Translations under genes and position numbers: made by a program
The notes under the pieces: model-generated
What the model was told of the DNA's origin: nothing
Database searches by the model: none
What the model saw: only the letters and a program-made list of their open reading frames with translations
Shown: positions 25,645 through 35,481 of the stretch, piece after piece
Layout: each line of letters begins with the position of its first letter
Numbering within the stretch: the first letter of the stretch is position 1
DNA from: Tardiphaga alba
GTDB lineage: Bacteria > Pseudomonadota > Alphaproteobacteria > Rhizobiales > Xanthobacteraceae
Assembly (NCBI RefSeq): GCF_018279705.1
Contig: NZ_CP036498.1
Location: forward strand, 2,063,001 to 2,127,000
Direction of reading: 5' to 3'
DNA length: 64,000 bases

Positions 25645-26652
25645 TTACGACGATGGAGCTGTCAATCCCGCTTGCCGCAGCGGATTTGATAGTGTCGAGA
25701 GCCCCCCCCAACCAAGAAACTGGAGAAGGTTCACACGATCGACAGCAGATTTTGACAACGGGTCGATAGCCTGAATGCTACCAGTGACGCGGATTCGACG
25801 AGGCGGAGCTAGACCAAAATCTCTTGAAAGCTGATCGGCCTGTTCTTGGTAGGGCTTGGGTCGACCACAAATCCGAACTTCGAATCCAGCCATATTGGCT
25901 ATCGCCTGCCGCGCGACGACATCCGCGATCATGAGGTGCGTTCGGTTTGAGCTGCATACGGGGCAAGTTAACCCGTCGAGTGAACCTTCGCTCCGTCGGA
26001 GGCGATAGCCGCAGTTACCGCAATGCTCCCACATATGTCCCGCATTTTGAAGCGCAGGGGTTAGCTCGGAGAAATCTGCGGCCATTGCGGAAGTGGGAAC
26101 GACGAGACCTGAGCTGCTGGTCAGCTCAATCATCGCTCGCGCAAGAAATGACGCGTAACTTTTGGATTGGGACGCGAATGTTCGAAGTGCGGTGACGATC
26201 TCGCTAATTCTGTTTTTACGACCAGGCTCGATTTCCATCCACCGACTCTCAAAAATCGATAGCGCTTCTACGCTCGGGCAAGGTAGGAAAGTCATTCCCT
26301 TTTTGCGAGCGGCTCCGGGTAATGCTATACTTGGACTGGCAGAGACTGCTTGGCCATTTATAGACAATGGCAACTGGCGGGCTTCCGGAAGGTCACGTGC
26401 AGGCAAATGATCATTGACGAAAAAGATCAAGCTTCCACGTAGAGCTGCTGCTTGGCTGTCTGCAACCAACATTGTACGAGCAACCCCTAAGTGCGGAAGT
26501 TGCGGCGTATGTGCAAACTCTACCCAAGTTGTGGCGGCCGATGCATTTTTGACGGCAGCTGATGCAGAAGTGCACGTGCAGCCCATGTCCTCCGTCATAT
26601 ACGAATAGGCGCGATCTAAGAGACGTTCCCTCGCTGAACGGATGCTTATCAT
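25645..26652 (-). CDS. Hypothetical protein with a central-to-C-terminal zinc ribbon
   Basis: I do not recognise the family of this 335-residue protein. It has a zinc-ribbon pattern, CGNCGYRLRR followed about 13 residues later by CPVC (residues about 212-235), as in nucleic-acid- or tRNA-synthetase-like proteins. A Rossmann-like strand LIFFVNDH occurs near residue 77. A cysteine cluster MGCTCTS is near the N-terminus. The ATG at 26652 overlaps the stop of the NodB-like gene (ATGA), so the two are translationally coupled and probably work in one pathway. It is not a known glycosyltransferase. Confidence 0.6.
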   Translation of the reverse strand: MISIRSARERLLDRAYSYMTEDMGCTCTSASAAVKNASAATTWVEFAHTPQLPHLGVARTMLVADSQAAALRGSLIFFVNDHLPARDLPEARQLPLSINGQAVSASPSIALPGAARKKGMTFLPCPSVEALSIFESRWMEIEPGRKNRISEIVTALRTFASQSKSYASFLARAMIELTSSSGLVVPTSAMAADFSELTPALQNAGHMWEHCGNCGYRLRRSEGSLDGLTCPVCSSNRTHLMIADVVARQAIANMAGFEVRICGRPKPYQEQADQLSRDFGLAPPRRIRVTGSIQAIDPLSKSAVDRVNLLQFLGWGGLSTLSNPLRQAGLTAPSS

Positions 26653-27374
26653 GCCGACCGCGAATTTTTCCAAATATCGCTATTCGAAGCGAGTTCTGTG
26701 TCCAAACGTGTAACGTTCTCTTGAAGCAAACGTACCAAGCGACTGCGCGGTGATAATTCGTCTTGATCAGCCCACCAAACAGCGTGCGTCAGCAACTGCA
26801 AGGCACGTCCAGCCCGCACGGCGTCGTGGTCCCAGGGGTGACCGTATCGCCACTCGCCGCGGCTGTCGGATGAATAACCGATCTCCTTAGTAAATCTATC
26901 CATATAGGTGTGCAGCCGTCCGGCAACAAGCCGGTCTCCACCGAGTAATTCTCGGGCGGGGCGGTGGAAGCTGATCATATCAACGGGGTGGCCGATCACG
27001 TCTTGCAGGCTCCGGCATTCCGCATCTGCGCCGGCCTCGAGCGCATCCCGATCATCGTAGCAGGTGGCATCGAGATGGAGACCGATACGATGGCCCATGC
27101 GCAGCATGTCGCGCAGGAGCTGGGCACCATTCGCGGACCATGGGTTATACATCTCGGTCCGTAGCAGCACGAAGTAAGTCGCCTTCCATCCTTCGGACGC
27201 CTCCAGCGTGGCAAGCGCATGTGCGCGGACAATCGACTGATCAATGTCATGACGAAGAATCAGGTCGCGTGATCGGGGCGACACGTCGGTGAAATCGGCA
27301 ATCGCATAGCCGCGCGCCGCAAGGCCACGGATCGTATCGCGATAGCCGTCCAGCGTGAAAGGAGGAGGGCTCAC
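26649..27374 (-). CDS. Polysaccharide-deacetylase-like (NodB fold) protein
   Basis: The 241-residue protein has NodB-type motifs: LRHDID near residue 41 (the metal-binding Asp pair), GHRIGLHLDA near 94 (the H-x3-H-like motif) and SFHRP near 135. It lacks a signal peptide and is therefore cytoplasmic, so it would act on a nucleotide- or lipid-linked or small precursor and not on finished polymer. The GTG start overlaps the upstream asparagine-synthetase-like stop as GTGA. Small cytoplasmic members of this family remove N-acyl groups from sugar intermediates. Confidence 0.8.
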   Translation of the reverse strand: MSPPPFTLDGYRDTIRGLAARGYAIADFTDVSPRSRDLILRHDIDQSIVRAHALATLEASEGWKATYFVLLRTEMYNPWSANGAQLLRDMLRMGHRIGLHLDATCYDDRDALEAGADAECRSLQDVIGHPVDMISFHRPARELLGGDRLVAGRLHTYMDRFTKEIGYSSDSRGEWRYGHPWDHDAVRAGRALQLLTHAVWWADQDELSPRSRLVRLLQENVTRLDTELASNSDIWKNSRSA

Positions 27375-29091
27375 GGATTGACGCTCCCGAGATCATCGAG
27401 GCTGACGCCATGCTTGGCGAGATATCGTTCAGTGAGATGTGCGACAGCATGGCGAGCACCACGCTGGTCGAACAGTGCTCGTTGATAGGGAATGACCGCA
27501 GATACCCGGAGCGGGTCCATCCACCAAGCGAAAGCCCGGCGCTCGACTGCATGCCATCGGGAGCGGCCGAACGGTGCGATGGCGAGCTTGGTAGCGGTAC
27601 GTAACGGTCGGATCCAGGCGGGCGTGATGGTCTTGCGGTTGACGGGAATATTCTGAAATACTCCGCCCCAGTTATCAGCCTGCAACACACGCCGATATAG
27701 GTTTTGATCGCGCTTCAGCGAAGCCGGCGCGCGCCGCCAGAACATTACATATTCATCGTCCCACAGCGGCAACCGCCAGGAGATACCAAGCGCGTCATAG
27801 GTCCGCTGTCCCGAGATGACATATTTGACCTGACGGTCCTGATACTCGAGCATCTCATGAATTCCGTGCAGAGCCTCGTCATCTCCGAAAGTCGCGCCGG
27901 CTGCCTTCGCTTCTTCGAGCAGGAGTGCCGCGATCGTGGCGTCATTGCGTGGCGTAGCGAGCGATCCCCAGAGGCGATAGTGCTTTGCCGTGATGGCCGA
28001 CAGCACACGTGCCTGCCGGGCCTCAGGGCTTTCGCCGACAGGGGTACTCATCAAGGCAGCAGGCGCATGATTGCCCGTGATAAAATCGCCGGACTGACCG
28101 TTGACGATGATGGCATCTTCGGTGATCACGCCGGAGCGCTGCAATGTCGTGATGGCCAGCCAGTCCTGCTCGAACGGTACGGATGTGCAGGCATCGTGGC
28201 GCTCCCACAACGCGTTTTCGTGCTGCTGATCGTCGAACATTGCGCGCTGCTTCTGTGCAGTAAATGGCACGAAGGTCCAGGAATAGCCGAGTTGTTCCGC
28301 AATGGCTTTCGCCGTTTCGGCCTCGTGATTGCGGGGACGTCCATAGGAAAAGGTACGAACATTGCGATAACCCACGGCCTTGAGGCCGGCGGCAATGAAA
28401 CGTGAGTCGAGGCCTGCGGAGAGGGGACACAGATCGGCCGGCCATCCGCTGAAGACGCCAGCCGCTCGATCATCATTCGATGAAGATCGGAGAGGCATCG
28501 TTCCGGGTCCGTGACGGGCTCGGGCCGCCAGGCGTCGTAAACGAACCATCGGAGCGTTCGGGCACTTTCATGATCAACGATAAGAGCTTCTCCGGCGCGG
28601 AGGTCGCTCAAGCCCCGATAGATCGTCCCGCTACCGATCGTGTAGCCTGACATTGAAACAGCAATGGCCTGATGGGTGACAATATCGCGGGGACCAAGAT
28701 GCAACACGTCCCGCAATCTTGTGGCGCAATCATCGATATGAAGTGCCCCGTCGTGTTCGGCCCATGAGAGCGGAATGGAACGTGTGCGATCGACGGTGGC
28801 GATGAGACGGTCGGGAGATTCGACAATTAGTGCGAAGTGGCCTGCAAGGTTGGCCAATGCCAATCGCAGGGCATTGTCGTTCTTTGCGTGGCAAATTAAG
28901 CTCTTGGCAAACGCAATTGCTTGGTGCCCCTGCAGTGTGCGGGTTCCATCAAACAAGTAGCCACGGAATGAAGATCGTTCACTGTGCGTCGAATGATGGG
29001 TCCAACTGTAATGGCACAGGTTTGCGACTTCAAATTTGAAATTCAGCGGGGCATCTTTCGCAAGCGCAGATTGATGTTTATTGTTTGACAT
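27371..29091 (-). CDS. Asparagine-synthetase-like protein without the glutaminase cysteine, frameshifted
   Basis: The first part (from ATG 29091) has a class II amidotransferase-like fold but begins MSNNKHQSA, so the catalytic Cys2 is missing. The second part holds the PP-loop as PLSAGLDSRF followed by FSYGRPRNHE. They are in different frames; adding one base to the four-G run at 28423-28426 joins ICVP to LSAGLDSR, about 573 residues in total. Such glutaminase-dead relatives (as with lasso-peptide or beta-lactam synthetases) adenylate a carboxylate and couple it to an amine other than ammonia. The partner genes (deacetylase, zinc-ribbon protein, amidohydrolase) suggest an amide is formed on a sugar. 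Substrate unknown. Confidence 0.75.
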
Positions 29092-29161
29092 GAAGTGGGT
29101 CGCAGACCAGATTTGGACTACATTGTTCTCGACGAACGTTGTTCGAACCGAGCTGGAGGAA

Positions 29162-30220
29162 TCAGTTCTCTATATCCGACCATGCGAGGGCCGTGCCCCG
29201 TTTGAGGTCGTGCCGCACAGTTTTTCCGATAATTGTGGGTAAATGTTTGGGTGGCAAGCCGAAGCCTGGACGTATGGAGCGGACGTTCTCGTTAGAAATG
29301 CGGTCACCCTTCTTAATGTCCGCCACAACATACAGCGAACGTCGAATTTTGGCATTTGCGTCTTCACTGATTGCGCGGCTATAGCGCACGCGCCCCAATG
29401 CTGACCATGCGTTATTGCACGCTTTAGCCATCTCGGTAAATTCGGTTGGTTCAAGGGAAAAGGCAGCATCAGGCCCTCCGTCGGAGCGTAACCTTGTGAT
29501 GTGCTTTTCAATGATGGACGCTCCCAGAGCGATAGCGACAACAGGAGAGGATAGTCCGTCGGTATGATCTGATAGGCCGACTGGAACGCCGAATGCATCT
29601 GCTAGACTTGGAATTGTCCGCAAATCCGCATCCTTAAATGGAGTTGGGTATCCGGAAGTGCAATGTAGAAGTGCGACTCCGGCGGCTCCGGCGCGGATTG
29701 CTGCGTTCACAGCTTCTTCAATTTCACCAAGGTTGGCCATGCCTGTCGAAATGATCAGCGGCTTCTTGGTGGACGCGCACAGTTCGATGAGAGGTATGTC
29801 GACGATCTCGAATGACGCGATCTTGTAAGCCGGTGTTTCGAGCCGCTCAAGAAGTTCGACAGCGGTAGCGTCGAAAGGGCTGGAGAAGATAGTTACGCCG
29901 TTTTCTCTAGCTCGCTTGAACAATGCTTCGTGCCATTCCCATGGCGTGTGCGCTTCTTGATAAAGTTCATAAAGTCGACGTCCCCGCCACAGACCTTCGG
30001 TCAACGTGAAATCAGGGCCGTCATGATCAATCGTGATGGTGTCGGCGCGATATGTCTGTATCTTTACTGCGTCGCATCCGCAGGCTGCAGCGATGTCGAC
30101 CAGTTCCAATGCGCGATCTAGATTGCCCAAGTGATTCGCTGATACCTCGGCGATAATATAAGGCGGATGATCTGGGCCAATCGGTCGCCCTGCAATTTCA
30201 TAAGCTGAACCTATCTTCAT
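29162..30220 (-). CDS. pseI: Pseudaminic acid synthase
   Basis: The 352-residue protein is a NeuB-family synthase that condenses phosphoenolpyruvate with a 6-deoxy hexose to make a nine-carbon acid. It has IIAEVSANHLGNLDRA near residue 22, KIASFEIVDIPLI, LLHCTSGYPTPF and GLSDHT, and a C-terminal antifreeze-like SAF domain (about 290-352). The segment GGPDAAFSLEPTEF and the KIASFEI form favour PseI over NeuB/LegI, and the rest of the Pse pathway lies upstream (PseB, PseC, PseG-H). A second, legionaminate-type synthase is encoded at 52158-53165. Confidence 0.87.
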   Translation of the reverse strand: MKIGSAYEIAGRPIGPDHPPYIIAEVSANHLGNLDRALELVDIAAACGCDAVKIQTYRADTITIDHDGPDFTLTEGLWRGRRLYELYQEAHTPWEWHEALFKRARENGVTIFSSPFDATAVELLERLETPAYKIASFEIVDIPLIELCASTKKPLIISTGMANLGEIEEAVNAAIRAGAAGVALLHCTSGYPTPFKDADLRTIPSLADAFGVPVGLSDHTDGLSSPVVAIALGASIIEKHITRLRSDGGPDAAFSLEPTEFTEMAKACNNAWSALGRVRYSRAISEDANAKIRRSLYVVADIKKGDRISNENVRSIRPGFGLPPKHLPTIIGKTVRHDLKRGTALAWSDIEN

Positions 30221-30249
30221 GAACTCTTATCTACCTTTCTTCTTCTGAT

Positions 30250-31851
30250 TCACAGATCGAGGAAGAACGAGCGAAAGAAGGATGGATCTTCACGATCAGG
30301 CCCGCCACAAACCGCCTCTCGCAGAAGCTGTTCGTCGACGATAAGGCGATTGCGGTCGTCAGACGTCACGGGAATGACGCGGCATCGTTTCCGGACTTCG
30401 ATTTCCACGAACTGGTTGAACGGCATGCAGCCGAAATCTAGCAGAACGATTGGATGCTCGGTGCACATCGCTGTTGCCAGAGTCGTCGATGCTGCGATGT
30501 CAAGAATCAGAACATCGGACTGAGCCAATGCATTTTCGAAACGGTTCGTCAGCATAGGTCCATGCTCAGCAAGAAATGTTGGTTGGCCGCGCATTAAGCC
30601 GCCTGGATGCGGCTTGTGACTCAGCTTAATCGGAAGCCGTTTGAGCGCTTCAAGCAATCGGTGTTGCCAATCAATATAAACGGGAGAGGGAGGAAAAGGG
30701 GGAAAAGTCTGGCTGAATCCGTAATATGCTGTGCCCACGTAAAGTGCACTTCGCTTGCTTTGCGAACCGCGCGAATGCCGCCAAAGTGGTCCCGGATCAA
30801 GACCGGGATCGCCATAGCTGAATTCTAGTTTGGCCACCTTCAATGGTGTGCGCGAGTTCGCGGCGGGCTCAACGGCACGCGTCGCTGTTTGGGTTGGCAT
30901 AACGAACTCCGTCGATACAGCAAGCTCTTGCTGAACAAGAAAATTCCTGTCCGCCATCAAGCTTGCGGTGCCGCCATGGTCGTAGCGACGCACTATGTTT
31001 CCACGGCGCATCGCGGCCATGCCGATGGCGCGCGCGCGATAGGAGCCCGCAGTCCCTCCAAGGATGAGTTTCGGGAAGTTAACAGATGAGTTGTCAAGCG
31101 CAGCAAGAGTTGCGCTCGCGCGGTTCAAGTCCTCTGTAACGATCGGCCGCATCATCTCCAGGAGGATAGACGCTGTGTCGCCATCCAGGGCCGGATCATT
31201 GATGATCGTGGCTAGTGTTCTTTCGATCAATTCATCGAGCGCATCACCTGACAGTAGTGGTCGCGCGTCCGCGGGAGTGTGTTTGATGTAGCGATCAAAA
31301 AGATAATCGACAGCTTCGTAACGCAGTATCAGCCCACGCTGCCTTACGTCGCTTACTAGAAGTTTGTTATGTGTCAGCACTATTCCGTTGGGCGCCAAAA
31401 CAGCTCGAGGTAAATCGAGCGGCTTGCTCCAACTCGCCGTTCGCGCGACTTGCCTCAGCCGTTTCAAAGTCGCGCGCTTTCCACTCGCAACCATCAACAT
31501 CGTGTTGCTGGCTACTTTGGAATCGAATGGCAGTTCTCTTCTCAGTATAGCTAGATCTTGCGGGCCTGTGAGACGAATTCCGCGCGATCTCTCAGCCTGG
31601 ACGGCGAGAGCCGCCTCAAGAAGGGCCGCAGCACGATTGAACGATCTTCCGAGTAACAGAATACGACGAGATGGTTCGTCAATCGCGACAATCAGATCGT
31701 TGAGACGAGAGAGTAAGGCGGTCGCAGACGCGAATACGATCTGTGACGAAATCGGCCATTCAAATCGGCTGCGCCAGTCTGGCACAGAGGTCAGAACCTC
31801 GGCTACGCCGAATGGCACCTCTATTTCGTTTTCTCTATTCATTACTAGCAT
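30250..31851 (-). CDS. Hypothetical protein, GT-B-like surface carbohydrate enzyme
   Basis: This 533-residue protein has no family I can name with certainty. The C-terminal third looks like the donor half of a GT-B enzyme: SHKPHPGG near residue 412 and LILDIAASTTLATAMCTEHPIVLLDFG near 450. Such HP and Ser/Thr motifs occur in bacterial sialyl- and Kdo-transferases and in capsule transferases. It sits directly between pseI and pseG-pseH, so it may move a nonulosonic acid to its acceptor; that is inference. No signal peptide or membrane helix is visible. Confidence 0.6.
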   Translation of the reverse strand: MLVMNRENEIEVPFGVAEVLTSVPDWRSRFEWPISSQIVFASATALLSRLNDLIVAIDEPSRRILLLGRSFNRAAALLEAALAVQAERSRGIRLTGPQDLAILRRELPFDSKVASNTMLMVASGKRATLKRLRQVARTASWSKPLDLPRAVLAPNGIVLTHNKLLVSDVRQRGLILRYEAVDYLFDRYIKHTPADARPLLSGDALDELIERTLATIINDPALDGDTASILLEMMRPIVTEDLNRASATLAALDNSSVNFPKLILGGTAGSYRARAIGMAAMRRGNIVRRYDHGGTASLMADRNFLVQQELAVSTEFVMPTQTATRAVEPAANSRTPLKVAKLEFSYGDPGLDPGPLWRHSRGSQSKRSALYVGTAYYGFSQTFPPFPPSPVYIDWQHRLLEALKRLPIKLSHKPHPGGLMRGQPTFLAEHGPMLTNRFENALAQSDVLILDIAASTTLATAMCTEHPIVLLDFGCMPFNQFVEIEVRKRCRVIPVTSDDRNRLIVDEQLLREAVCGGPDREDPSFFRSFFLDL

Positions 31852-31890
31852 GGCTTTAGACGAGGCATCGTGACTAACAATTTCTCGTGC

Positions 31891-33338
31891 CTAGGGGCGA
31901 CTGAGGAAACGCTGTGGCGCCACAGGAACGAATCCAGCTGCAGCGAACAAGGCCCGTGATGGCTTGTTGTCCTGGAAGATGGTGGCAAGTAGGTCGGACG
32001 ATGGAACGACTTGCCGAGCAAGTTTGAGCGCCGCTGTAGCAAAACCCATTCCATGGAATTGACCGCTTATCGCAATTGAGACTTCATAGCCGCGAGTGAC
32101 ATCTGGCACACGATCCAGTCGTAACATGCCGACAGCGGTTCCGCCGCTCTCAATGATCGTCAGCAGGCGATCCTCACTGTTCATAGCATTGGCAAACCAT
32201 TCGGCGTGCTCGATCGCGGTGGGGGCGCCGAATTGTTTGAAAACTTTCGTGTTTTCGGTTGATGCTGAAGGTCGAGTAACCAGTCCCGATCAATTGGTTC
32301 AGCCAGTCGAAGTCGAACAGCCCCTCCTTTTCTGCTATGCGCTTGAGTGGCAACTGCAAGCAGAAGTCGGGAAGCCCCGCGACCATCAGTCATCGTCGCC
32401 GCTGCTCGCGACATTGCTGCGCGCACGGTTCGATTCATGGCAAATGCTGCGATCCTAGCAGCGAATAGGGTGGAATCGTTCAAGAGTTTACTGGGTAGGG
32501 TAAGCGCTGCACCTGTGTTGGAGAAAGCGTCAGCGATAAACTTTTGATTATCGGCTGTTTGCAACAGAATGGCCGGCAACCCGAGGATAGCGCGTTCGAA
32601 GCTGGAAGTTCCTGCGGCGCCGATCGCGAAGTCCGCGCTTGCGGCTATTGTTGGCAAATCCGGTGGATCGATGTGAAGTGCTATGGCGGAACAAATCGAT
32701 GACTGAATCGACTTCAGGTGCGGCGCATTTGATCCAAGAACAATGTCGATATGAACATCAAGATTCGCGATTTTCAGCGCAGCCAAAACCTGCCCCGTTG
32801 CATTCGATGGGTCTGTGGCGCCCATTGATACCAGGATACGGCTTGCCGGAATGGGTCTTGCGAGGCGTTCCGTCGCCGTCCTTGCGCATGCGCGCCAGCG
32901 CGACGAGATCAGGGCATACTTCGCGCCGAGCAGGTATGTGGTGTCTGTGTCGATCGCCGAGGAATAATCACCTTCGACTCGGCCGGGCGTCGGATCAAGA
33001 AGAATATCGCAAGCGTGCGTCTCTGTCTGCAGATCGTCGAATACGATGACTTGTCGGTCATCTGTTCGAAGTCGTCTCTCGTAATGTGCGTCGAGCGCGT
33101 AGTTGTCGATGACGACCGTATGCGCCGCATTCAGGAGAATACGCTCATTTTCGTCTATCTCCACGCGATAACCGCTGGTGCGCAATGCTGGGAGGGTATC
33201 AATCGCTTCTGCATTGACTGAGAAGCCACATGTCCAGCCCGCCCATGAGAAGGCTTCGGCTGCCGTGAGACATCGCATTACATGACCAGCGCCTACCTTA
33301 GGTGACGCGTCGCAACGAAAGATAATATTAGCTGGCAC
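31891..33338 (-). CDS. pseG: PseG-PseH fusion: UDP-sugar hydrolase with GNAT domain, frameshifted
   Basis: The N-terminal about 335 residues are PseG, the UDP-2,4-diacetamido-2,4,6-trideoxy-altropyranose hydrolase: RCDASPKVGAGHVMRCL at the start, FDDLQTETH, VSMGATDPSN and GAAGTSSFERAILGLP. A GNAT domain follows, starting VRLRLAEPIDRDWLLDLQ, and would be PseH, which N-acetylates the 4-amino group one step earlier. The GNAT half changes frame at the run of five G at 32221-32225 (plus strand). One more base gives SAPPTAIEHAEWFANAM and continues to GMGFATAALKLA and DNKPSRALFAAAGF. The corrected protein is about 482 residues. Fusing the two steps would channel the intermediate. If real, the lesion would remove only PseH. 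Confidence 0.83.
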
Positions 33339-33975
33339 TGTTTTTCTTTTCGAACAACCACCAAGTCAGATTATCCAGGCCGGTGATCCTCTTCCAAGCA
33401 AAGCCGGTGGCGAGAACGGTCAGATCCGGGAAATGTTCCATCCAGAAATCGCCGAAATCGCGCTTGAACAGGCGATCGTCGTGACCGCGATAAGGAATCA
33501 TCTCCGGTTTGTCGGAGAAATACTCGACGCAGGCGATATATCGTGCCGAGCAGCGATGAATTTCTTCGCAAGCCTGGAGAAGATTATCTGGATGGATGTG
33601 AATCAGGACGCCAGATGTAAACGCAAGATCTGCTACACGATCGGGAAATTTGATCGACTGAGCAAATCCATCAGTCAAATTCTCCTGCGCCAAAACATTG
33701 TCACGAACGAGGACGGCGCGCGCGGATTCGTTGGGTTCGACAGCATAGAGCGTCGCGGGCGACAAGGCACGTAAGGCGCGCAGATTGATTCCGAGATTAC
33801 AGCCTACTTCAAGAATTGATTCTGGCATTTTGCCGACGAGCGGTTTGAGAATATCGCTCCACATCGCGACACGCGCCGCGAGTTGCCGATGAGTGGCCGT
33901 ATTTCGCTCGGTGTAGCTGTTGCCGAAGTCACCTCGCCAGAATTCGACTTGCGGGGTGGATGTCTCGTTGCTCAT
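33328..33975 (-). CDS. Pseudaminic acid biosynthesis-associated methyltransferase
   Basis: The 215-residue SAM-dependent methyltransferase reads QVEFWRGDFGNSYTERN at the start and ILEVGCNLGINLRAL near residue 58, both characteristic of the small methylases found with pseudaminic acid genes. FTSGVLIHIHPDNL follows near 118. The ATG at 33975 is chosen because a GGAGA ribosome site lies just upstream and because the family begins here; longer starts add unlike sequence. It overlaps pseG by 11 nt. It probably methylates the sugar acid or a substituent on it, but the target is not established. Confidence 0.83.
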   Translation of the reverse strand: MSNETSTPQVEFWRGDFGNSYTERNTATHRQLAARVAMWSDILKPLVGKMPESILEVGCNLGINLRALRALSPATLYAVEPNESARAVLVRDNVLAQENLTDGFAQSIKFPDRVADLAFTSGVLIHIHPDNLLQACEEIHRCSARYIACVEYFSDKPEMIPYRGHDDRLFKRDFGDFWMEHFPDLTVLATGFAWKRITGLDNLTWWLFEKKNSAS

Positions 33976-33988
33976 GAGAATGTCTCCG

Positions 33989-34720
33989 TTATTGCTCGCT
34001 GACAAGGCGACGATGCGCATTGATCGCACGTAGCGCGGGGTTGGCATCCAGTATTGCGAGGATATCGGCCATGTACCCTCTGGTCATTTTTGGCATTTCA
34101 GAAAATACGGCTTGCATGAAGCTTAGATCTTCTGGGTAATCAAGCGTCCAGCGCTCATCGACATGATACGGCTCACGGGCTGCGAGATTTACGCGTTTGA
34201 GTCCGGGTGACCGTCGAAGCCACGGTGTTACGTGTTCCCTGTCATGAGCGAGTTGCGTTGCCGCCTCGGCGTCAATTAGAGCCGGGGTCGTAAACGCCTC
34301 GCAGTCCAGTCCGTGCGGGAAAGTCCGTTCCAGATTATTGGATGCATAATCTGCAGCCTCAGTCGCACGCAATCTGAGCACCGCGCCGCAAATTTCGGGG
34401 TCGATGAGCGGGCAGTCTGATGTAACGCGCATAATGACGTCCGCGTTGGCCGCTCGGGCGGCACCGAGGTAACGCTGCAGAACGTCAGTTTCCGATCCCC
34501 GATATACTTCCGCGCCACAAGCGCGTGTCAGAGCTTCCAGCGTTTCGCTTTCTGGCTTATCTGGGACGGCGCAGACGACAACATCGACACCTGGTATCGA
34601 TGCGCAACGTCCGAGCACTTCTTCGAGGACGGTGCGATCTCCGAGCGAGCACATGACTTTTCCGGGAAGCCGCGATGATCCCATTCGGGCCTGAACAATG
34701 ACGGCTGTTCTGGACGTCAC
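33989..34720 (-). CDS. Cytidylyltransferase, SpsF/PseF-type
   Basis: The 243-residue nucleotidyltransferase begins TAVIVQARMGSSRLPGKVM, the SpsF-type nucleotide loop, with RVTSDCPLIDPEI near residue 97 and HVDERWTLDYPEDL near 190. Within a pseudaminic set this is the expected place for the CMP-pseudaminic acid synthetase (PseF), and SpsF-like enzymes are recognised as PseF-like in several genomes. A second, NeuA-like synthetase lies at 47498-48274, so the division of work between the two is inferred. It overlaps hisF by 4 nt. Confidence 0.72.
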   Translation of the reverse strand: MTSRTAVIVQARMGSSRLPGKVMCSLGDRTVLEEVLGRCASIPGVDVVVCAVPDKPESETLEALTRACGAEVYRGSETDVLQRYLGAARAANADVIMRVTSDCPLIDPEICGAVLRLRATEAADYASNNLERTFPHGLDCEAFTTPALIDAEAATQLAHDREHVTPWLRRSPGLKRVNLAAREPYHVDERWTLDYPEDLSFMQAVFSEMPKMTRGYMADILAILDANPALRAINAHRRLVSEQ

Positions 34721-35475
34721 AGTCGCATCCTGAAACCGCGGTCTGCCAGGTAGCGCTTCGCCTCAAGCGGCGTCTGCTCGGTAAAATGAAAGATTGAAGC
34801 CGCCGCAACAGCGGCGGCCTGACTACCTAAGAGCACTTCGGCCATGTGCTCGTAGTTGCCACAGCCACCTGATGCGATGACTGGAATATTCACTGCGGAT
34901 GAAACGTCGCGAACAAGATCGACATCGTATCCTGTCATCGTACCATCGCGTTCGATGGACGTCAGCAGGATTTCGCCGGCGCCGAGCGCTTCTACTTCTT
35001 TTGCCCATGAAACGGCATCACGGCCAGTTGCCGTCGTTCCGCAATGCGATATGACCTCGACGGCTCCGTCGTTTGCGCGTTTGATATCCATCGATACGAC
35101 GATGCATTGCGTGCCGAATTGTCTGGCGCCGTCTCGAATAAGGTCCGGGGTCGCAATCGCCGCGGAATTTATCGACACCTTGTCCGCGCCCACCGCGAGC
35201 AGCGAGCGAATGTCTTCGATGGTCGATACGCCACCACCGACGGTCATCGGCATGAAGCAGTTGTCGGCCAATTCGTCAATTTCATTGAAGTTGGGCTTGC
35301 TGCCATTTGGCGTTGCTCCAATATCGAGCAGTATCAACTCATCAACTTCCCGTAAGTTGTACACGCGGATCGATTGAAGCGCGGTTCCAACACGACGCCA
35401 AGACTCGAATCCGACGCCTTTGACGAGTCCGACGTTCTTAAAGAGCAAGGTCGGCATCACCCGGGTCTTGAGCAT
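34717..35475 (-). CDS. hisF: HisF-like cyclase/ammonia-tunnel subunit of glycan amidotransferase
   Basis: The 252-residue TIM barrel is a HisF paralog: LKTRVMPTLLFKN start, ELILLDIGAT, PMTVGGGVSTIEDI and VIASGGCGNYEH, with the catalytic Asp positions partly changed (LLDIGA in place of LDITAS). Such HisF2 proteins pair with HisH2 and a PP-loop enzyme (WbpG/PseA) to add an amidino nitrogen to an N-acetyl sugar; they do not make histidine. The hisH-like and amidotransferase genes follow upstream in the same run, supporting this. Confidence 0.85.
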   Translation of the reverse strand: MLKTRVMPTLLFKNVGLVKGVGFESWRRVGTALQSIRVYNLREVDELILLDIGATPNGSKPNFNEIDELADNCFMPMTVGGGVSTIEDIRSLLAVGADKVSINSAAIATPDLIRDGARQFGTQCIVVSMDIKRANDGAVEVISHCGTTATGRDAVSWAKEVEALGAGEILLTSIERDGTMTGYDVDLVRDVSSAVNIPVIASGGCGNYEHMAEVLLGSQAAAVAAASIFHFTEQTPLEAKRYLADRGFRMRL

Positions 35476-35481
35476 TTGCAG

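Noticed and set aside
12652..32225. Poly-G phase variation as in Campylobacter flagellin-glycan genes
   Set aside because: The G/C runs are only 4-5 bases, too short for efficient slippage; homopolymer sequencing error is simpler.
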